DNA from: Pelagibacterium lentulum
GTDB lineage: Bacteria > Pseudomonadota > Alphaproteobacteria > Rhizobiales > Devosiaceae
Assembly: GCF_003992625.1 (NCBI RefSeq)
Contig: NZ_RZMW01000033.1
Span: 62,001-126,000, forward strand
Direction of reading: 5' to 3'
DNA: 64,000 bases
Position 1 is the first letter of the stretch. Each line of letters starts with the position of its first letter. Positions 24,464 through 33,720 of the stretch are shown in pieces. The notes under the pieces are model-generated. The model had not been told where the DNA came from and ran no database searches. It saw only the letters and a list, made by a program, of their open reading frames with translations. A program made the translations under genes and the position numbers.

Positions 24464-25859
24464 GGCAGCGCGTCCCCGCATGGGCGCATTGGATGTCTTG
24501 CCGGTATTTTTCGATCTTAAAGGCAAAAGGGTTCTGGTTGCAGGCGGGGAGGAGCCAGCGGCCTGGAAGGCCGAGCTTCTGGCTGCCGCCGGGGCGCAGG
24601 TTCTTGTTTTTGCGCTGGAAACTTGCGCGGAAATGGCGGCACTTTCGGCGCGCGGGAATGTCGAAATCGTTGCAAAGCACTGGCGCGACGCGGATTGGGA
24701 GGGGCTGGCATTGGCGGTGGGCGATTGCGCCGAGGAGGAGGCAGCACAGTTTGTTGCTTTGGCGCGCGCCCACGCCGTGCCGGTCAATGTGATCGACAAG
24801 CCCGCATTCTGTCAGTTCCAGTTCGGTTCCATCGTCAACCGCTCGCCGCTTGTTGTCGGCATTTCGACAAATGGCGCTGCGCCCATATTGGGGCAGGCAG
24901 TACGCCGCCGGATCGAAACGCTACTGCCCGATACGCTCTCGACCTGGGCAAAGATGGCGCAGAAACTGCGCGCCAAGGTGCTTGATCGGCTGGCGCCCGG
25001 CGTTCAGCGCCGCACTTTCTGGGAGCGGTTTTCAGACCTGAGCTTTTCCGGTGCTGCACCGGCGCTCGATGAAGAGCAATTGATTGCCCAATCGCTTGCG
25101 ACACAAGCGGGCCGTGTAACGCTTGTGGGCGCGGGGCCGGGCGATGCTGAATACCTTACGCTCAAGGCCGTGCGGGCCTTGCAGTCGGCAGATGTGATCC
25201 TGTTCGACGATCTGGTTTCCGCCGAAGTGCTCGAATTGGCGCGGCGTGAGGCCAAGCGCATTTTGGTCGGCAAAAGAGGCAAACGGGAAAGCTGCCGTCA
25301 GGAAGATATCAACGCCATGATGGTGACGCTCGCCAAGCAGGGCAAGCATGTCGTGCGGCTCAAGTCGGGCGATCCGATGATCTTTGGCCGGGCCGGGGAA
25401 GAGATTTCGCGGCTGGAAAGCGAGAATATTCCAGTTTCGGTCGTGCCGGGCATCTCGACCGCCTTTGCGCTTGCGGCCAGCCTTGGCCTTTCGCTCACCC
25501 ATCGCGATTGCGCGCAATCGGTCCGGTTTGTCACAGGTCACGCTCGCAACGGGGAATTGCCGGGCAACCTCGATTGGCAAGCACTGGCCGACCCGTCAAC
25601 CACGCATGTCTATTATATGGCGCGACGCACATTGCCCGCCATCGTCAGCAATCTTGAAGGCCAAGGGCTCGGTTTGGACACGCCAGTGGTGCTGGCAACC
25701 GATGTCGCGCGCGCCGAGCAGAAAGTCTGGCAAGGTACGCTCGGCGAATTGGTTGCGGCGTCGGAAGCGTTCGATATCAACGCGCCCACGATTGTGGCGA
25801 TTGGCGAAGCGCTTGCGCAGCGCAAGGCGGCACAGGCCGACCTCGCGCTGGCGGTATAG
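24435..25859 (+). CDS. cysG: CysG, trifunctional siroheme synthase
   Basis: 474 residues from the ATG at 24435, which overlaps the end of nasA by 29 bases and has AGGAGG nine bases upstream. The N-terminal half (about 20-215) is the precorrin-2 dehydrogenase/ferrochelatase part (GKRVLVAGGEEPAAWKAELL, then a dimerisation and chelatase segment). The C-terminal half (about 225-460) is uroporphyrinogen III methyltransferase with VGAGPGDAEYLTLKA, VGKRGKRES, LKSGDPMIFGRAGEE and the VVPGISTAFA loop. It makes siroheme for NirB, which explains its place at the end of the nitrate operon. It converges on the M42 peptidase gene two bases away. Confidence 0.95.
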   Translation: MHIVSRQPSEAARPRMGALDVLPVFFDLKGKRVLVAGGEEPAAWKAELLAAAGAQVLVFALETCAEMAALSARGNVEIVAKHWRDADWEGLALAVGDCAEEEAAQFVALARAHAVPVNVIDKPAFCQFQFGSIVNRSPLVVGISTNGAAPILGQAVRRRIETLLPDTLSTWAKMAQKLRAKVLDRLAPGVQRRTFWERFSDLSFSGAAPALDEEQLIAQSLATQAGRVTLVGAGPGDAEYLTLKAVRALQSADVILFDDLVSAEVLELARREAKRILVGKRGKRESCRQEDINAMMVTLAKQGKHVVRLKSGDPMIFGRAGEEISRLESENIPVSVVPGISTAFALAASLGLSLTHRDCAQSVRFVTGHARNGELPGNLDWQALADPSTTHVYYMARRTLPAIVSNLEGQGLGLDTPVVLATDVARAEQKVWQGTLGELVAASEAFDINAPTIVAIGEALAQRKAAQADLALAV

Positions 25860-25861
25860 CT

Positions 25862-26905
25862 TTACTTCTCCCCGAGATAGGCCACGAGAATATCGCAGGC
25901 GGCCTGCAGGTCGGTCTTGTCGACCATCTCGGTCACCGTATGGATATAGCGGGTACCAACGACGATGCCGACGGCACGGGCGCCGGCCGCGGCCTGCTGG
26001 GCGGCAGCACCATCCTGCCCGCCGCGCGCCAGAATGGTGCGCTGGCAGGGAATCTTCTTTTTTTCGGCCAAGGCTTCGATTTCCTCGACCAGATCGAGAT
26101 CGGCGATAAACGAGGAATCCTTGACGTGCAAGCCGAACCCCTTGCCATGCACCGTCACGCTTTCGGCTTCGGGCACGCCCGGTGTATCGCAGGCCAGCGT
26201 GGTATCGATGCCCAGTCCGATATCGGGCTTGATGGCATAGGCAGCCGTGCGCGCGCCTCTCAGCCCCACTTCTTCCTGTGCGGTAAAGGCGACGTGGATT
26301 TCGCAATCGTGCTTGACGCCCGATTTATCGAGCGCCCGGATCGCCTCAATGCCGAGCCAGCAGGCAATGCGGTTGTCGAGCGCCTTTGAAACGATCTTTT
26401 CGCCCATATCGAGCAGAGGCTCGTCCATGACGACAAAATCGCCGACCTTGACCTTTTTGCGGGTTTCCTCGCCCAGCCCGATATCGATGAGGAAATCCTT
26501 GGGCTCGGGGATTTTCTTGCGCTCTTCGGCGCTGGAAATGTGGATGGGCTTTCCGCCGGGGTTCATCACCCCCTTGTAGTCGCCATCCTTGGTGCAAACC
26601 AGAACGCGGCGGGAGAACAGGTTCCGCGCATCGAACCCGCCCACAGGGTCCACATGGATGAAGCCCTTTTCGGTCACATGGGTAACGAGAAAGGCGATCT
26701 CGTCCATATGACACAAGAGCATGATTTTGAGCGGGTTTTTCTTGCCCGAGCGTGAATTGCGCTTTGCCAGGAGCGAGCCCATGGCATCGACGGAAACCTC
26801 GTCAAACAGTCCCTCGATCTCCTTGGCGATCAACTCGCGGACGCGGTGCTCGCGGCCGGGGGCGCCTGGGGTTTCACATAAGGCGCGCAGCAAATCGATA
26901 TTCAT
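25862..26905 (-). CDS. M42-family aminopeptidase
   Basis: 347 residues. The co-catalytic metal ligands of the M42 family can be placed: His in LLCHMDEIA, Asp in KALDNRIACW, the Glu-Glu pair in AFTAQEEVGLRG, Asp in GLGIDTTLACD and His in YIHTVTEM. The family forms large tetrahedral (TET) aminopeptidase particles that trim peptides in the cytoplasm. Substrate preference (glutamyl, lysyl or broad) cannot be told from this reading. It lies 18 bases after the SnoaL-like gene on the same strand. Confidence 0.9.
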   Translation of the reverse strand: MNIDLLRALCETPGAPGREHRVRELIAKEIEGLFDEVSVDAMGSLLAKRNSRSGKKNPLKIMLLCHMDEIAFLVTHVTEKGFIHVDPVGGFDARNLFSRRVLVCTKDGDYKGVMNPGGKPIHISSAEERKKIPEPKDFLIDIGLGEETRKKVKVGDFVVMDEPLLDMGEKIVSKALDNRIACWLGIEAIRALDKSGVKHDCEIHVAFTAQEEVGLRGARTAAYAIKPDIGLGIDTTLACDTPGVPEAESVTVHGKGFGLHVKDSSFIADLDLVEEIEALAEKKKIPCQRTILARGGQDGAAAQQAAAGARAVGIVVGTRYIHTVTEMVDKTDLQAACDILVAYLGEK

Positions 26906-26923
26906 GGGACAGTCCTGACCTAA

Positions 26924-27304
26924 TTACTCAATGCGGGGATCGGGTGAAAGATGCTCATGGACAATCAGCCATGAGCCGTCGCGATTCTCAAGTACCGTCG
27001 TCCCGCGCCCCGAACCTGAAGCAGGCTTGCCATCGACGGTCGCTTTCCAGTTGAACTGGTAGGTACATGCGGCTGCCCTGTCTCCTTTGGCTTGCCAGTG
27101 CAGGTTCGTCAGCCAATAGGTTTCATCAACAAGCGTGAGCCAAGTCTCCTCAAATGCCTGCCTGATGGCGGCAAGGCCGATATGAGAGCCATTGGTGAAC
27201 CAGAAGACGGCATCTGGCGCGATAACCTTGGCCACGGCGTCGAATGATTGCACCGCAATCTCTTTTTCATAACTGGCCATTGCTTCTTCGGGTGTTGTGA
27301 ACAT
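26924..27304 (-). CDS. SnoaL/NTF2-like small protein (DUF4440-type)
   Basis: 126 residues from the ATG at 27304, preceded by AAAAAGGGGGACC. It has the cone-shaped alpha+beta barrel pattern of SnoaL/DUF4440 proteins: an N-terminal helix (PEEAMASYEKEIAVQSFDAV), then APDAVFWFTNGSHIGLAAI, and ending in strands with WLIVHEHLSPDPR. Such proteins may be enzymes or ligand binders. No catalytic residues can be named. It lies 13 bases after the phytase-like gene. Confidence 0.78.
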   Translation of the reverse strand: MFTTPEEAMASYEKEIAVQSFDAVAKVIAPDAVFWFTNGSHIGLAAIRQAFEETWLTLVDETYWLTNLHWQAKGDRAAACTYQFNWKATVDGKPASGSGRGTTVLENRDGSWLIVHEHLSPDPRIE

Positions 27305-27317
27305 CTGGTCCCCCTTT

Positions 27318-28304
27318 TTACGGCAGGGCAAATTCAAGCAGCAAGTTTCGCTGGAAACTATTGAAATTATCGTCCGAGACAAGGGTGATCCGCACTTCGC
27401 CGTTGAAAAGCGTGCGAACGTCCATAGCTTCCATGTTGTCGACGTCGCGCCCTGAAGCTGAAAGAATGACCTCTCCGTCCATCACAGCGCCAGGCCGAAC
27501 ATGATCTGCCGGGACGCGTCTGATCTGGGTGGAAAAGCTCAGCATGAACAGGCCGCGTTCGAGCACCAGCAGGTCGCCATTGAGCAAAAAGGCGCACGCT
27601 GTGGGATTAAAGGCGCCCGAGCGCGCCAGATGTAGGTCGCCCCGGTCGCGCACGCCCAGAAGTGTTGCAGCCCAGGTGCCGGGTTGGCGCGAATGGGCTT
27701 CGGTGATGATCAGCGTCGACCCGGCGACTGGTGAGGCCGGTGGCGCTATGCAAACCGATTCAATCGACTCGTTTGTGCGCAACTGACTGAGCCATTCTGG
27801 AATGGTGACGGGACGCGCCGCTCCGCCGGGGCGCCCATCGGTCAGATCGAAATCGGCAACCCGTGTCAGGTTTTCAAATCCCACACGCACGGCAACGGGT
27901 TGTCCATTTCTGAAAATTGCCGTTATGGCCTCGGCATCGGCGCTAAAGCGGTTGGGCAGGATATTGCCGGAAGAGTTGCGGATAGGCTCAAGTTCAACGT
28001 CGATCAGGTTGCGCGGTTGGCCATCGGCAAGTTCGAGCCTGCCGGAAATGAACCAGCCTTCATCGCTGACCATGACGAAGCGGTCGGTATCGAGAAAGGT
28101 CAGGCCCGATATGCCGCCGAACTGGCGATGATTGGCGCCCATTTGCAGCCCGCCGCGCCAGATCAGCCCGTCGACGCGCTCGCCCGGATTGGCGCCCTTG
28201 AAGCGTGTGATGGTCTGACTTGAAACCGATATGGGTTCGGCGGCGTTGCCAAATGCTGGAGCGAGCAATGCAAGACAAACCAAAGCCGCTCGCGCCAGCC
28301 CCAT
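27318..28304 (-). CDS. Esterase-like/phytase-like beta-propeller exported protein
   Basis: 328 residues from the ATG at 28304, one base after the cobT stop (TGACATG). It has a signal peptide (ALVCLALLAPAFGNAAEP). The body carries repeated strands like the phytase-like/esterase-like family (QFGGISGLTFLDTDRFVMVSD, NRFSADAEAITAIF, GRDVDNMEAMDVRT). The acidic residues in these repeats may bind calcium. It is regularly found after cobS-cobT in Hyphomicrobiales, without a proven link to cobalamin. The substrate is unknown. Confidence 0.8.
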   Translation of the reverse strand: MGLARAALVCLALLAPAFGNAAEPISVSSQTITRFKGANPGERVDGLIWRGGLQMGANHRQFGGISGLTFLDTDRFVMVSDEGWFISGRLELADGQPRNLIDVELEPIRNSSGNILPNRFSADAEAITAIFRNGQPVAVRVGFENLTRVADFDLTDGRPGGAARPVTIPEWLSQLRTNESIESVCIAPPASPVAGSTLIITEAHSRQPGTWAATLLGVRDRGDLHLARSGAFNPTACAFLLNGDLLVLERGLFMLSFSTQIRRVPADHVRPGAVMDGEVILSASGRDVDNMEAMDVRTLFNGEVRITLVSDDNFNSFQRNLLLEFALP

Positions 28305-28305
28305 G

Positions 28306-30189
28306 TCAGCGGCGGGCCCGTGCCACTTGCGGGGGCTCTTCGTCAAAAAGCGCCGCGAGATTGTCTGTCATGGCGCCGGCCAGTTCGTCGGCATCAAGGA
28401 TGGTCACTGCACGCCGATAATAGCGCGTGACGTCATGGCCGATGCCGATGGCAACAAGCTGAACGGGCGAGCGGGTTTCGATATCGTCAATGACCGAGCG
28501 CAAATGTGCTTCAAGGTAATTGCCGGAATTGACGCTCTGGGTCGAGTCATCGACCGGCGCGCCATCGGAAATCACCATCAGGATCTGCCGGTTTTCAGGC
28601 CGCCCCAAAAGCCGTTTATGCGCCCATTGCAAGGCTTCCCCGTCGATGTTTTCCTTCAAGAGCCCCTCGCGCATCATCAGGCCAAGATTGCGCTTGGCGT
28701 GGCGCCAGGGTTCATCGGCACTTTTATAAATGATGTGACGGACGTCGTTGACGCGTCCGGGATTGGGCGGGCGTCCTGCATCGAGCCAGGCTTCGCGGGA
28801 TTTTCCACCCTTCCAGGCGCGGGTGGTAAAGCCCAGGATTTCGACCTTCACGCCACAGCGTTCAAGCGTGCGCGCTAGAATATCCCCGCAGATCGCGGCA
28901 ATGGTGATCGGGCGTCCACGCATCGAACCGGAATTGTCGATCAAAAGCGTGACCACCGTATCGCGGAAGTCGGTATCGCGTTCGGCCTTGAACGAAAGCG
29001 CTTGCAGGGGATCGGTTACAACGCGCGTGAGCCGTGCCGTATCGAGAACGCCTTCTTCGAGATCGAAGTCCCAGCCGCGATTTTGCTGCGCCATCAGGCG
29101 CCGCTGCAGTTTGTTGGCCAGCCGCGCGACCGCTCCGGCCAGATGCTCGAGCTGTTTGTCGAGCAGGGTCCGCAACTGGTCGAGTTCTTCGGTCGGGCAG
29201 AGTTCGGGCGCGGTTACGATTTCGTCGAACTTGTTGGTGAACACCTTGTAGGTGGGTTGGTTGGAAAGGCGTTGCTCGCCGTCGCCTTGGGGTGGCGGGG
29301 CGGGAGAATCCTCACCCACCTCGGCTGCGGCATCCTCCTCGCTATCGGCCATGTCGGCCTCAAGCCCTTCAACGTCGCCGGTTTCCTCGTGCTCGCCCGG
29401 CGCCTCGTCGGTGCCTTCCATTTCGGCGCCCTCGGATTCGCCTTGCTCCTGATCCTCGTCGCCATTCATGGCCTGATTGTTCTGGGCGTCGGAATCCCCG
29501 GATTCGTTGTCGTCCTGATCGAATTGATCGGGGTCGATTTCCGAGAGCAGCTCCAGATCGCGCAGAATATGGCGTGTTGCGCGCGAAAACGCGGTCTGGT
29601 CATCGAGCAGTTTTGCCAGTTCCTCCAGCGAGGCGCCGGTGCGGCTTTCCACCCGTTCGCGCCAGAGATTGACGATCTCGCGGCCTGATGGCGGTATTTC
29701 TATGCCAGCGGTTTTTTCGCGCAGCATCAGCCCCAGCGCTTCGGCCAGAGGCGCGTCGGCAAGTTCGGTGACATTGGCGTAATTGGCCCGGAAAAGCCGG
29801 TCTTCGAGCATTTGGGCGATGTTGTTACCCATCCCGCCCATACGCGTGCAGCCCAGGGCCTCGACGCGTGCCTGTTCGAGCGCATCGAAAACCGCACGCG
29901 CATCGGGATCCTTGGGCGCCAGTTTGCGATGAGTATCGGCGTCATGGCTTGCCATGCGCATGGCCATGGCATCGCCCTGGCCGCGCGCAATGGCGATGTC
30001 CCGGCTGGTGGGCAGCCGCGGCAGGGCGGCCAGCCTTGCCTTGTCCGATGTCAGGATCGGTCGGTCAGCGGTAAAGGAGACTTCGAGTTCTGATTGGCCG
30101 GCAATGGTGCGCACCGTCGCGCCCACCGCAGCTTTGAAAAGCAGTGTGGGATCAGGCTTGTTGGCTTTCGGGCGCGGTGGTTGGGCCAT
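28306..30189 (-). CDS. cobT: CobT, cobaltochelatase subunit
   Basis: 627 residues. A helical N-terminal half is followed by a long acidic linker (about 225-310: [20 protein letters not shown] and similar), then a C-terminal von Willebrand A domain with an intact MIDAS motif DNSGS (about 416). It forms the AAA+ motor with CobS and drives cobalt insertion into hydrogenobyrinic acid a,c-diamide by CobN in aerobic cobalamin synthesis. cobN is not in this window. It follows cobS by 58 bases on the same strand. Confidence 0.95.
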   Translation of the reverse strand: MAQPPRPKANKPDPTLLFKAAVGATVRTIAGQSELEVSFTADRPILTSDKARLAALPRLPTSRDIAIARGQGDAMAMRMASHDADTHRKLAPKDPDARAVFDALEQARVEALGCTRMGGMGNNIAQMLEDRLFRANYANVTELADAPLAEALGLMLREKTAGIEIPPSGREIVNLWRERVESRTGASLEELAKLLDDQTAFSRATRHILRDLELLSEIDPDQFDQDDNESGDSDAQNNQAMNGDEDQEQGESEGAEMEGTDEAPGEHEETGDVEGLEADMADSEEDAAAEVGEDSPAPPPQGDGEQRLSNQPTYKVFTNKFDEIVTAPELCPTEELDQLRTLLDKQLEHLAGAVARLANKLQRRLMAQQNRGWDFDLEEGVLDTARLTRVVTDPLQALSFKAERDTDFRDTVVTLLIDNSGSMRGRPITIAAICGDILARTLERCGVKVEILGFTTRAWKGGKSREAWLDAGRPPNPGRVNDVRHIIYKSADEPWRHAKRNLGLMMREGLLKENIDGEALQWAHKRLLGRPENRQILMVISDGAPVDDSTQSVNSGNYLEAHLRSVIDDIETRSPVQLVAIGIGHDVTRYYRRAVTILDADELAGAMTDNLAALFDEEPPQVARARR

Positions 30190-30247
30190 TGTCTTTTCGT
30201 CTTTTGCAAAGCCGGAGAGAGGAACGTCTCATCCGGCTCTTTGTGGC

Positions 30248-31225
30248 TTAGGCCGAAATCGCCAGATTGGCGGCGGATTCGGGCAAGTCCTCGCCAAAGA
30301 CGCGCTGATAGAATTCGGCCACTACGGGGCGTTCGAGTTCGTCGCATTTGTTGAGGAAGGTCAGCCGGAATGCAAAGCCGATATCGCCGAAAATCTCGGC
30401 ATTTTCCGCCCAGGTGATCACGGCGCGCGGGCTCATAACGGTCGAAAGATCACCGTTGATGAAGGCCGAGCGGGTGAGATCGGCAACGCGAACCATGTTG
30501 GAAACCTTCTTTTCCCCTTCCGGGTTCTGATAGGTTTTTGCCTTGGCCAGAACGATGCCGGTTTCCTTGTCATGGGGCAGGTAATTGAGCGTTACGACAA
30601 TCGACCAGCGGTCCATCTGACCCTGGTTGATCTGCTGGGTGCCATGATAAAGCCCCGAGGTATCGCCGAGCCCGATCGTGTTGGTCGTTGCAAAAAGGCG
30701 GAAAGCGGGGTGCGGGCGGATCACGCGGTTCTGGTCGAGCAGCGTCAGGCGACCCGAAACTTCGAGAACGCGCTGGATTACAAACATTACGTCGGGACGG
30801 CCGGCGTCATATTCGTCAAATACCAGCGCCACGTTGTTCTGCACGGCCCAAGGCAGGATGCCGTCACGGAATTCGGTGATCTGCTTGCCATCCTTCAAAA
30901 CGATCGCGTCCTTGCCCACAAGGTCGATACGCGAGACGTGACTGTCGAGATTGACCCGGACCAGCGGCCAGTTCAGCCGCGCGGCAACCTGTTCGATATG
31001 GGTCGATTTTCCCGTTCCGTGAAAGCCCTGCACCATGACGCGGCGGTTGAACGCGAAACCGGCAAGAATGGCCAGCGTGGTGTTGCGGTCGAACAGATAG
31101 TCAGGGTCGAGTTCGGGAACATGGGGATCGGACTTTGCATAGCCCTTGACCACCATATCGCTATCGATGCCGAACAGATCGCGGACCTTGTATTCGGTAT
31201 CGGGCAGATTGGAGAAATCAGTCAT
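30248..31225 (-). CDS. cobS: CobS, AAA+ ATPase subunit of cobaltochelatase
   Basis: 325 residues, the normal CobS length. Walker A reads GFHGTGKST (about residues 70-78) and Walker [12 protein letters not shown]. The N-terminus ([21 protein letters not shown]) is conserved in the family. Together with CobT it forms the ATP-powered ring that acts on CobN. It lies 116 bases after the J-domain gene, as is usual in Hyphomicrobiales. No cobalamin riboswitch was seen upstream. Confidence 0.95.
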   Translation of the reverse strand: MTDFSNLPDTEYKVRDLFGIDSDMVVKGYAKSDPHVPELDPDYLFDRNTTLAILAGFAFNRRVMVQGFHGTGKSTHIEQVAARLNWPLVRVNLDSHVSRIDLVGKDAIVLKDGKQITEFRDGILPWAVQNNVALVFDEYDAGRPDVMFVIQRVLEVSGRLTLLDQNRVIRPHPAFRLFATTNTIGLGDTSGLYHGTQQINQGQMDRWSIVVTLNYLPHDKETGIVLAKAKTYQNPEGEKKVSNMVRVADLTRSAFINGDLSTVMSPRAVITWAENAEIFGDIGFAFRLTFLNKCDELERPVVAEFYQRVFGEDLPESAANLAISA

Positions 31226-31341
31226 CTAAAGTGCCTTTTGGTTTAAGGCGCGTCTTACGAAATCGCGTCGGCAGGAAATGAAGTCCTAATATCAGCAAAG
31301 GCTGACATAGACCGATCAGCCACCCGCCTGCAAGGGGTGTG

Positions 31342-31986
31342 TCAGACAAGGCCCTTGGCTTTGAGGTGGTTATAGGCCGAAATGATCGCCCGCAACCGGT
31401 CTTCCGAACCCTTGTCGCCGCCATTGGCATCGGGGTGATGGAGCTTGACCAGAGCCTTGTAGGCAGACTTGATCTCATCGCGGGATTTTCGGCCTTCAAG
31501 CCCCAGGGTTTCGAGCGCGGCGCGATCCTGTCCCGTCAGCTTTATCTGGCGTTCGGCCTTGGAAGCGCCCGGTGCGGCGCGTTCGCGGCTGCGCAGGCGC
31601 GCAAACAGGTGATTGGGGTCGTGAAAGCGCTTTTCGGTATAATCGCGCGGCTTGTGCTGGCGCGGGGGTGGCGTGGATTTGCCTTCCCGATTGACGCCAT
31701 AGGCCCAGGTTTCCCGGCTGCCCGGCGCATTCATTTTCAGGGCGTGATCGGCAATGTCGTCATCGCTCATGCCGGAAAAATAGTTATAAGCCTTGTTGTA
31801 ATGGCGCACATGCTCAAGGCAGAAATTGTGGAATTGTCCTTCCGAGCGCGCGCCCTTGGGGGCCTTATAAAGACCGGGATTGTCGCACCCTTCCCAGTCG
31901 CAGCCCGGATGGCTCACCGCCGGCTCGTCGGCCGCGCGGCGGGGCTTGACGCGGATGGAATCAAATATTTTCGACGTGGTCTTCAT
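31342..31986 (-). CDS. DnaJ-like J-domain protein
   Basis: 214 residues. The J domain is at the C-terminus (about 152-214), ending the protein, with its HPD motif in LVKLHHPDANGG. The N-terminal part has Cys/His pairs (HPGCDWEGCDNPGLYKAP and FHNFCLEHV) that could bind zinc. This layout is the 'molecular chaperone DnaJ' group that precedes cobS in Hyphomicrobiales. It presumably stimulates an Hsp70 ATPase, though the client is unknown. It is divergent from bolA. Confidence 0.88.
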   Translation of the reverse strand: MKTTSKIFDSIRVKPRRAADEPAVSHPGCDWEGCDNPGLYKAPKGARSEGQFHNFCLEHVRHYNKAYNYFSGMSDDDIADHALKMNAPGSRETWAYGVNREGKSTPPPRQHKPRDYTEKRFHDPNHLFARLRSRERAAPGASKAERQIKLTGQDRAALETLGLEGRKSRDEIKSAYKALVKLHHPDANGGDKGSEDRLRAIISAYNHLKAKGLV

Positions 31987-32165
31987 ACGTAATTTAACTC
32001 GATCAACAATGTGTCTGTTCGTCTTCCGAACGGTTCAGCCCGGTTCGCAGACGGTCGCGGCGAAAATGGGGCCTTGTGCAATTAGGGGCCGCTAATCATA
32101 TACGAGTTCACCGCGATTTACCTCGGCCATTATGGTCAAAACCAAAAAAAGAGGTCGTTGACACG

Positions 32166-32429
32166 ATGAGCGTTGCCCAAACCATACATGCCATTCTGCG
32201 CGAGCGATTTGCTCCGACCGAACTCGAAGTGATCGACGAATCGGAGCGTCATCATGGCCATGCGGGATGGCGTGAAGGGGGCAATACGCATTTCCGCGTC
32301 AAGATTGCCAGTCTGCAATTGGACGCACTCAGCCGCGTGGAACAACACCGGGCGATCAATGCGGCGCTCAAGACCCAGTTCGACGAGGGTTTGCACGCTC
32401 TGGCCATCGAGGTAAAAAAGGCCGGTTAG
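32166..32429 (+). CDS. bolA: BolA family protein
   Basis: 87 residues from the ATG at 32166 (MSVAQTIHAILRERF). The frame extends upstream, but a weak GAGG-like site and the family length favour this start. BolA features are present: FAPTELEVIDESERHHGHAGW in the middle, the conserved His residues, and a C-terminal HRAINAAL--LHALAIEV helix. BolA proteins work with monothiol glutaredoxins in iron-sulfur cluster handling. It is convergent with the CBS-domain protein gene 10 bases downstream. Confidence 0.9.
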   Translation: MSVAQTIHAILRERFAPTELEVIDESERHHGHAGWREGGNTHFRVKIASLQLDALSRVEQHRAINAALKTQFDEGLHALAIEVKKAG

Positions 32430-32439
32430 ACGGGGCTTC

Positions 32440-33720
32440 TCACCCCAATTTCGTCTTCTGCTCGATGGGGGTAATCCGCAATTGGGTGATCCGGTTATGG
32501 GTTTTACGCAAAACCTTTATCCGCAGGCCGTGAAACGTGAACTGCTGGCCCGGTTCGGGGATCAGCTTGGCTTCGTGGATCACGAGCCCGGCAATGGTTG
32601 TCGCTTCCTCGTCCGGCAGGTTCCAGTCGAGCGTACGGTTGATGTCGCGGATTGGTAGTGCGCCATCAACAATATAGGAACCATCGGCCTGCTTGGTAAG
32701 CCCTTCGATCACCGCATCGTGCTCGTCGGCAATTTCGCCCACGATCTCTTCGAGAATGTCCTCAAGCGTAATCAGACCCTGCACTTCGCCATATTCATCG
32801 ATCACCAGCGCAAAATGCAGTTTGCGCTTCAAAAAGGCATTGAGTTGGGCTTGAACCGATGTCGTATCGGGCACAAACCAGGGCTTGAGTGCGATCTTTG
32901 AGAGATTGACCTTTTCGGGATCGCCACCGACCTTGTGAAGCGCGCGGAGCAAGTCCTTGGCGTGAACGACGCCCACGATATTGTCCTGCTTGCCGCGGTA
33001 GAGTGGGACGCGCGTAAAGGGGCTTTCAAGAATTGCCGAGATCAGTTCGCTTGTCGGCAGGTCCGCATCGAGCGAGAGCATGCGCGTGCGGTGGACCATG
33101 ACATCGGAAACTTCAAGCTCGCGCAGGTCCAGTATCCCACCCAGCATGTCTCGGTCGTCCTTGACCACCTCCCCTTCTGAATGAAGGAAATCCACTGTTC
33201 CGCGCAATTCCTCATGGCCGGACACCGCGCTGGCCTTGTCGGCATCGAGCCCGAAGGCCTTCAGGATCGAATTGACCAGAAGCTGGACGGCGCCGGTTAT
33301 GGGCGCAAACAGGAAAACGATCACCCGGATCACCGGGGCAACCACCATGGAAAAACTGTCCGGCCGCATAAGTGCCAGGGTCTTGGGCAGCACTTCGGAG
33401 AAGACCACCACTGCCGCTGTCATGGCAATGGTGGCATAGGCAATCCCGGCTTCGCCGAAAATCTGGATCAACACCGAAGCGGCAAGGGTCGAAGCGAGAA
33501 TATTGACGACATTATTGCCCAAAAGGATGGCGCCGATCAGCCGTTCGCGCTCGGCGGTCAGGCGTTCGACAAGCCCCGCACGCTTGTTTCCCGATTTTGC
33601 CAATTGATGCATCCGTGCGCGGGATGCCGCAGTCAGCGCGGTTTCAGAGCCGGAAAAGAAAAAGCTTATGCCCAGCAAAAGCACGATGGCTCCTACGGAC
33701 AACCAAAGCACCATTTCCAT
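32440..33720 (-). CDS. CNNM/CorC-type membrane protein with CBS pair
   Basis: 426 residues. The N-terminal DUF21/CNNM membrane domain has about four helices (residues 5-22, 60-80, 90-110 and 130-150). Two CBS domains follow (about 205-325: DVMVHRTRMLSLD and LVIDEYGEVQGLITLEDILEEIVG). A C-terminal CorC/HlyC domain follows (about 340-420). The family includes magnesium and cobalt efflux proteins, and older annotation calls them hemolysins. Its start codon shares one base with the aroB stop, so it is cotranscribed with aroK-aroB. Confidence 0.9.
   Translation of the reverse strand: MEMVLWLSVGAIVLLLGISFFFSGSETALTAASRARMHQLAKSGNKRAGLVERLTAERERLIGAILLGNNVVNILASTLAASVLIQIFGEAGIAYATIAMTAAVVVFSEVLPKTLALMRPDSFSMVVAPVIRVIVFLFAPITGAVQLLVNSILKAFGLDADKASAVSGHEELRGTVDFLHSEGEVVKDDRDMLGGILDLRELEVSDVMVHRTRMLSLDADLPTSELISAILESPFTRVPLYRGKQDNIVGVVHAKDLLRALHKVGGDPEKVNLSKIALKPWFVPDTTSVQAQLNAFLKRKLHFALVIDEYGEVQGLITLEDILEEIVGEIADEHDAVIEGLTKQADGSYIVDGALPIRDINRTLDWNLPDEEATTIAGLVIHEAKLIPEPGQQFTFHGLRIKVLRKTHNRITQLRITPIEQKTKLG

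Noticed and set aside
29002-29688. Long plus-strand frame opposite cobT
   Set aside because: It is the antisense shadow of the acidic linker and neighbouring domains of cobT, with no ribosome binding site or family resemblance.
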